This document shows, one piece after another, positions 23,200-28,382 of a stretch of 28,382 nucleotides of DNA; positions within the stretch are counted from its first letter, which is position 1; each line of letters begins with the position of its first letter. This DNA is from Didymodactylos carnosus (taxonomy: Eukaryota > Rotifera > Eurotatoria > Philodinida > Philodinidae). Under the pieces are notes generated by a model. It saw only the letters and a list, made by a program, of their open reading frames with translations, searched no databases and had not been told where the DNA came from. The position numbers and the translations under genes are program-made. The stretch is from contig CAJNOQ010001053.1 in the NCBI GenBank assembly GCA_905250885.1, forward strand, positions 8,301 through 36,682. The letters run 5' to 3'.

Positions 23200-23489
23200 T
23201 GACAAAATTGTACAATCATTGTATAATATTGATATGTAGTATGTAAGTTACAGATAATTTTAATGATTTAAGCATTTCTTTCTGATATTTCGACTTTAAA
23301 CGGCCCTTCTCAAACTTTTTTCTTACAATAATAACAGTAGATACATCTACATAATATTTTTCCTTTCGTTTTGTACATGAGAAACAAAAAGAAGAATATT
23401 CTTTTTAAATATGATATCATATTTAAAAAAATATCAAAAGAAACACTTAAATCATTAAAATCAGCTGCAATTACTGTACAATTTTGTCA
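23200..23489. mobile_element. Inverted-repeat element (MITE-like) with hammerhead-like core
   Basis: The outermost 15 bases (23200-23214) are perfectly complementary to 23475-23489. A second block, 23252-23290 against 23426-23465, matches strongly (shared TTTTAATGATTTAAG). On the left side, an extra ~37 nt separates the blocks. The minus strand of about 23276-23318 reads TTTGAGAAGGGCC, a short spacer, then GTCGAAATATCAG, again like the Penelope-type hammerhead core. There is no coding capacity and no clear target-site duplication. Confidence 0.6.
23402..23429. repeat. Perfect 28-bp AT-rich palindrome
   Basis: Bases 23402-23429 read identically on both strands, centred on GATATC. It sits at the inner edge of the right arm of the 23200-23489 element and could mark its fold-back centre or a nested insertion point. 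Confidence 0.9.
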
Positions 23490-24689
23490 AAAAATCGTTG
23501 CTCTCCTTCTTATAACTTTAAAAACATTAATCTACATTGATAAGTGAATTCATAGCTGTAACAGGACAGTATAGTTTATATTAGTTATTTATTAGTGACA
23601 TTGATAATACCCATAGCAGTAATAAATATTTCGACACGTTCTGTATTTCATTCGCTGTTGAAGGCGACAGTGTTACGCAAAGGACAGGAGGTATGTTTTG
23701 TTCAAATATTCATGGTATAATAAATTAACTCATCCTTTCTTCCATTTCATGTCCAGTAACAGTGGAGTAAAATGCGATGTCTCATAGAACATGGTAGCTT
23801 GGTGAAAAACACTGATAACGCTACCATTATGAAAACAGCATAAAATATTTAAAACAAATAATGTGTAAAAGATAACTTGTTCATATAACGCTGTAAGACT
23901 AAACTTTCTTTAAGTTGATCGTGCTATACTGTGAGAGTTCAGACACATCACATTCATAAGAGTGAACATTTTTCTTAAAATTAATTAATAAGCAAATCCC
24001 ATAGATTTAAAGATGTAAGATCGTTAAAATAAATGATCCAGTTTGAAATAAACTATCAGCGTTTGCTTTCTTATCAATTAAATGAAAAATGTTTGCTGTT
24101 TAAAATAACATTTTCCCCTATTTTTATTTTATTTTATTTTAAACTTTCTTCGAATCAGAAAAATGCCCATATTTTACAACATTTCATTCGAAAGAAGAAA
24201 ACAAAATTTCCTAAGTAAATTGAAGAATTGATAAGAAAAAATGATGTCATCTATCTCTTTTCACTCAGTGTATCGAAATAAAATCTATATGAAATGATAA
24301 TACAATGACAGATGCTTGAGTCACTGTGATCAATAGAATGATCACATGAATAAAAAGGTGTCATACGAAAAATAACAACAACTGCATTTAACTTGAACCA
24401 AAAGAACTCTTCTCCTCACATGTATGTTCTCACTCTTAATGTTCATTATCATAGTAAACAATAATTCTAGTTTTCTTATATTAAAATTTGAGAAATAAAA
24501 AAACATTAATTTTTAACTAAGAATAGTTGTATCATTTTATATCATAGTAAATAATAATACTTTTCTTTTACCTATATCATTTATGACTATGAAATACGAT
24601 GACTCAACACTGTCTTATCTTCTTCTCGGAAGAATAAGAAATAAGTTGTTAACATACGTAAAGCAACTTTTCATTGAAAATAAGAATAA

Positions 24690-25872
24690 ATGGTAGGTTT
24701 TCAGAGAGTTTATGAAATATAAGTTTTCTAATGATTCAACATTTTAGACTGAACAAAAATCTGAACCGGTGTTAAAAGTGCTAATTGTTGGTGATTTAGG
24801 AACAGGAAAAACATCAATTGTTAAACGTTATGTTGAAAATTATTTTTCAGAATATTATAAAGCAACGGTATCCTTTTCTTTCAACACATTCTATTCATCA
24901 AAATTCAACTGACATATTTCATCTTAACTTTATGATATAATCAATTTAGATAGGATGTGATTTCGCATTAAAAGTTCTCAAATGGACCGACGACCAAGTT
25001 ATTAGACTTCAATTATGGGTATGTACGATAATACTTTTAAAAATAAAACAAAAATTTCTCAACTTTCATAATATAATACATTCTTCATATTTCTAGGATA
25101 TATCAGGTATTTAAAAATAATTAAAATTTAATTAAAATTCATTTTTAAACTTTTATTGATTTAGGTCATGAACGTCTAGGTAGTTTAACACGAATTTATT
25201 ACAAGGATGCTGTGGGTTGTTTACTTGTATTTGATATGCATAAACCAACCACATTTGATGGCGTTTTAAAATGGAAAAATGATTTAGATAATAAAGTACA
25301 ATTATCAGATGGAACTCTATTACCGTGTGTCCTGCTTGCTAATAAAGTACGTTAAACTAATAGTGATTCGAGATGGTAAGATGAATACTCCAAATATTCA
25401 ATTTCAAGGTGAAGGGAGATGAAGAAAAACGTTTTTATCTATTCTAAGCCAGTTTATTTATTCAAAATCAGAGAATAATAAGCAGAGGTCTCAAAATTAC
25501 AATTTAACATATAATAACAATGAACTACTTCTTACAGTGTGACTTACCTAAACAAGATATTGTGACTGACATAGAACAAATGGATGATTTTTGTCGTGTA
25601 AATGGTATTTGTAAATGGTTTGAAACATCGGCAAAGAAAAATTTGAATATTGAAACTTCGATTAGATACCTTATTGGACAGGTAAATATCTGACTTTACC
25701 AATTAATAATGAATATTCACAATTCATAGTTCTATATTGATTTCAGATAATGAAGAATGAAAATCAAATAGAAAACAAACCAAACAGATCTGATACATTA
25801 AATATTCGTTATGATGAAAAATTAACAAAATCGAAAAATAAAATAGGCTGTTGTACACCAGCAACAAGATAA
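24690..25872 (+). CDS. RAB32: Rab32/38-type small GTPase
   Basis: Membrane-traffic GTPase; the Rab32/38 group acts on lysosome-related organelles and near mitochondria. Exons: 24690-24692 (ATG only), 24748-24867, 24950-25018, 25097-25106 (10-nt microexon), 25165-25346, 25538-25681 and 25747-25872, giving 217 residues. P-loop GDLGTGKTS (16-24), effector region with YYKATIGCDFALKVL, WDISGHERLG (64-72), NKCD (127-130) and TSAK (158-161). LKVLIVGDLG, FALKVL, YYKDAVG and TFDGVLKWKNDLD are characteristic of Rab32/38. The start was chosen because TAG lies in frame directly before exon 2 and the ATG at 24690 is followed at once by a GTAGGT donor. Two departures: His69 replaces the catalytic Gln (Ras Gln61), and the prenylation cysteines 211-212 are followed by five more residues (TPATR) instead of being at or near the end. 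A possible ATTAAA signal is at 25900-25905. Confidence 0.93.
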
Positions 25873-26867
25873 ACATGAAATATTTACTTCCTATTTCTCA
25901 TTAAAACTAAGTTTTTTAATATATCCCGAATTATGCTCTTTTATACTAACGGCTTATGAGATTGGATATATTGATGATAATTTAGAAACCAGTTTCATTT
26001 GAAAGTGTAGATGATGCACAAGAGTGTTTGGGATAACGGGTTTTCCTCTTTTTAATGATGAGATCAGAGAACGATTCAAATGCTCTTTATAGCAAAATAC
26101 CGTGCTGCATTTATGGCATCAATTCGAAGTGTTGCCATTGTTTTGTAAAGATATTCCAGGCAGAAATGTTAGATTGGGTTGAAAAATAATACATAATTTA
26201 GTGTAGAAATATGACTTTAGCCTAGAAGTTTTAAGAAATATTGCCTTCAGTATCTATGAGTTAGTTGTATTAAGTTTTAGATCTTCATAGTGATTAATTT
26301 AGAAGATTCATTGACAATAGCTGGACACTAATGCACAGAGGAACGAATATGACGAATCAATAGCCATCCTTTCTATTATAAAATGCATCTTTATTGTATG
26401 CACATTGTAATTACGCAAATCATGGGAAATCATAGGAAAAAAGTGTCAGTTGAATATTTGTTCACCTTTTGTTTTAAACAGATACTATCGTCATAGAACT
26501 CGATTAGATACGAGCCTTTGCTGAAATTTTCAAATCTGTTTCTCTGCACATATTTGAATAAATTACCACATTATGGTATTGTTGGATTTTCTTGATGCAT
26601 TGTTCAAATTTGGTTAATATCTGCTTCTCATCTACTTGGAGAAGTACAGATACGTTTCGTAGATATCAATGATTGCAGCTATAAACGATTAAATTGGTAT
26701 TGGTTGATGATTACGCTAAAAGATCTTCGTACAATATCACGTTTTACTCACTGAGTAAAATCTTGAAGATATTCAATATCTTCAAGATGCCACGTCCGCC
26801 TCAGAGCAACATACGGCAACAATTTCAGTATATTGTAATTTCTCCAAAGCGTTTGATCAGTTATGAC
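25873..26867. other. Intergenic region after the Rab gene
   Basis: About 1 kb with no supported gene. The only structure I see is a pair of abutting palindromes at 26742-26788. The 8 bases at 26860-26867 are the left target-site duplication of the hAT element. Confidence 0.6.
26742..26788. repeat. Two abutting perfect palindromes
   Basis: Bases 26742-26760 form a 9-bp stem around a single C (TTTTACTCA-C-TGAGTAAAA). Bases 26760-26788 form a 14-bp stem around a single C. They share base 26760. Such a pair can form adjacent cruciforms and lies 80 nt outside the hAT insertion. Confidence 0.9.
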
Positions 26868-27591
26868 TAGGGGTATGACTGTTCCATATCAACTCCTATC
26901 ATAGGAACTGTTGAAAAGTTCTTTCGAACGGAGCTGATATGCTTGAACAGTTCTTTTGAAAGAAGCTGATATGTTCGAGCAGCTCACTAGTCGTCTAGAC
27001 AAAGTTTAAAGGTCCCGAATTTTCATTAGACGTTCATATCAGCGAAGTCCTGCGATCATAAATAGAAGCACGTAAAAGGGTCAATTTTTTGTTCCTCAGA
27101 TAAGTATGGTTAAAAAGTAAAATAAAAGAAGTATGATCTTTGTAAGAAAAGCAGACTAAAGAAAAGATTAAAGTTTATCTTTTACGAACATTGGATATTT
27201 CTTGAACTTTATATAAGTTTTTAGCTGAGAGAGAAGACCGTGTTTTTCGAGCAACACAGCCTGCGATTGAGAATGTGCTCTCACCGGGGACTGAGATCGC
27301 GGGTATAGGACCGAATCGACGTGCCATCTGGTTCAATATTGGAGGTAAAGTTGAATGTTTTCTCCAGAATGACGCAAATGTATGACCGTTCTTCTCCAGT
27401 GCTTCGAGTTGAGCAAGCTCTTGCTTCAGCGTGAAAGCTTTAGCAGTACTCGTTGAAAAAATTTCAAAAAATTTCAATTTTTAAAAATTCAAAAGAGCTG
27501 TTCAAACATATCAGCTCCTTTCAAAAGAACTGTTCAACAGTTCTTTCGCTCAAATGAGCTGAACTTATGAGCTGGAACTGTTACAGGTCTA
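26868..27591 (-). mobile_element. Decayed hAT-superfamily DNA transposon
   Basis: A 724-bp element bounded by near-identical 8-bp duplications, GTTATGAC (26860-26867) and ATTATGAC (27592-27599). The terminal repeats start TAGGGGTATG on the left and, on the complementary strand, TAGACCTGTA on the right, each running into TGTTCC or AGTTCC; they match at 12 of 18 positions. Subterminal arms 26945-26985 and 27495-27535 are inverted copies matching at 38 of 41 bases, built from AGCTGATATG and GAACAGTTC motifs. The 8-bp duplication, the subterminal motif repeats and the hAT dimerisation fragment inside agree on the superfamily. Most of the transposase gene has been deleted, so the copy cannot be autonomous. 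Confidence 0.88.
27175..27477 (-). pseudogene. hAT transposase C-terminal (dimerisation) fragment
   Basis: A 100-codon minus-strand frame holds the hAT family C-terminal dimerisation pattern. FASFWRKHST is followed by ILNQMARRFGPIPAISVPGE and STFSIAGCVARKTRSSLSAK, matching the conserved Pro-Ser-x-Pro-x-Glu-x-x-Phe-Ser-x-Ala-Gly and downstream Arg...Leu. The BED finger, catalytic DDE residues and insertion domain are absent, as the element starts only about 110 bases upstream. It is a relic inside the 26868-27591 element. Confidence 0.85.
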
Positions 27592-27599
27592 ATTATGAC

Positions 27600-27821
27600 A
27601 TGATAGATTGATCGTTGTTTAAACTTTATTTTCATAAAAGTAGAAGAAGAACAAGCTAGTAGGATCCAGGATGGAATCGACTAGTCATTTTATCATTCCT
27701 GAGAGCCTAATGTCGAAAAGCAAATAGCAGTAAAAAAGAGCAAGAAAAACTTTAGAACGAAAAAGAAACCCATAAATTGAATGAGGAAGGGTGTGGTACA
27801 ACAAAGAAAAAGTATACGATT
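27600..27821. other. Spacer between the hAT element and the LINE relic
   Basis: About 220 nt after the hAT target duplication and 3' of the LINE coding end. It probably includes the LINE's 3' UTR on the minus strand, but no poly-A tail or target duplication is clear. Confidence 0.4.
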
Positions 27822-28382
27822 TTAAATATCAAATCTTAAAGATTCTTCCATATAACATATAACTGCACGATAGATAACGGAACAACGATCCTTACACAGT
27901 TCCTTATGAAGAAGTAGCAGAGTCTTAAGAAAACAATCCACGCTAGGTATCGAATCTTCTATGGATTTAAAAAGTTTAGTTCGCTGACTGGCATAGAGAG
28001 AAAAGTCTAGTAAATGATGCTTCACTCTTTCTTTCTCACCTCATAAACAGTTTTTATCGGGTGCTAGTGTTTTGATATGCAAATCGTTGTTCAGTGACGA
28101 GAAATCACAACGCATTTGGTAGTATAGTTTGTCTACTGCGCGTTTAACGCTATACACGCGAATACTCTTTAGAGTGTCTATAGTTGTTTTTAGTTTTGAT
28201 CTGAAGGTTTTTAAATTATTACATAGGCGCATTTCTTAACTTAATTCGTTCCAGTTCTTAACAGCGGTGGGAAAGAATGTGTTTTCAAATCTTTTACTGT
28301 GAAAACCCTTATTCATGACCCAACTGTCTTGAATTTTATTCTCCACTTGCGATCTAGTCTGATGACTACTACTATACTTATG
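27822..28382 (-). pseudogene. 3' end of a decayed non-LTR retrotransposon (LINE) ORF
   Basis: On the minus strand, one frame runs from the window edge (28382) to a natural stop at 27822-27824, about 187 codons, interrupted by two in-frame stops (TAA at 28236-28238 and TGA at 28041-28043). The text is typical of the region after the reverse transcriptase in LINE ORF2. It has FFPTAVKNWNEL, then a basic linker, then a zinc-knuckle-like end where CL-stop-GEKERVKHHLLD replaces the usual Cys-x-Cys-Gly-Glu ... His pattern, then YASQRTKLF and CYMEESLRF. The TGA falls where the second Cys would be, consistent with a single-base loss. The RT itself lies outside the window. The clade is not assigned. 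Confidence 0.75.

Larger units (their letters stand above)
21466..24689. other. Intergenic region between the GHR and Rab genes
   Basis: About 3.2 kb without a supported gene. It holds the GHR 3' UTR to about 21700, then mixed AT-rich DNA. A locally less AT-rich patch at about 22560-22860 contains unassigned open frames. An inverted-repeat element (23200-23489) and a short direct repeat (24448-24480 and 24541-24570, about 93 nt apart) lie in the second half. The last few hundred bases should contain the Rab promoter. Confidence 0.55.

Noticed and set aside
1-28382. CRISPR arrays, operons, bacterial promoters or rRNA
   Set aside because: None seen; gene structure with spliceosomal introns is eukaryotic throughout.

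Overview
The window is AT-rich invertebrate nuclear DNA. All genes are on the + strand, and most are cut by short introns (about 50-250 nt, with a few longer ones) using GTAAGT- or GTACGT-type donors. The gene set (an animal GRK2/3-type receptor kinase, an Ig-superfamily membrane protein, a Rab32-type GTPase) is metazoan. The compact AT-rich introns, a non-metazoan-type glutathionyl-hydroquinone reductase that carries introns, and the scattered decayed transposons fit a bdelloid rotifer best. That placement is an inference (about 0.6) and was not tested by any search. The first 50 bases are a GC/poly-C block unlike the rest and look like a contig-end artefact.

Layout: 1-1702 has no recognisable exon. 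1703-6074 is a GRK2/3 kinase lacking only its first ~64 residues. A second, homologous last exon lies at 7524-7673, after the polyadenylation signals of the first. 7674-11908 is intergenic and holds a ~305-bp inverted-repeat element and two hairpins. 11909-17212 is an Ig-domain type I membrane protein with a glutamine-rich ectodomain start, a candidate exon giving a secreted form (13814-13932) and at least two phase-compatible cytoplasmic tails (exons 8-9 or exons 10-11). 17213-20152 holds a weak gene remnant and a 681-bp TA-flanked inverted-repeat transposon. 20153-21465 is a complete glutathionyl-hydroquinone reductase. 21466-24689 is intergenic with a ~290-bp inverted-repeat element. 24690-25872 is a Rab32-type GTPase with a 3-nt start-codon exon, a 10-nt microexon and His in place of the catalytic Gln. 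26868-27591 is a decayed hAT transposon bounded by an 8-bp target-site duplication. 27822-28382 (minus strand) is the 3' end of a decayed LINE.

The genes do not form a pathway. The strongest theme is diversification of protein ends by alternative exons: the GRK switches the helix that contacts G-beta-gamma, and the Ig receptor switches between secreted, SH3-ligand-type and WW-ligand-type ends. The second theme is that two unrelated small inverted-repeat elements carry the same hammerhead-like core on the minus strand, as in Penelope-like elements. All exon models were read by eye from splice consensus, phase and family conservation. No expression data were available.
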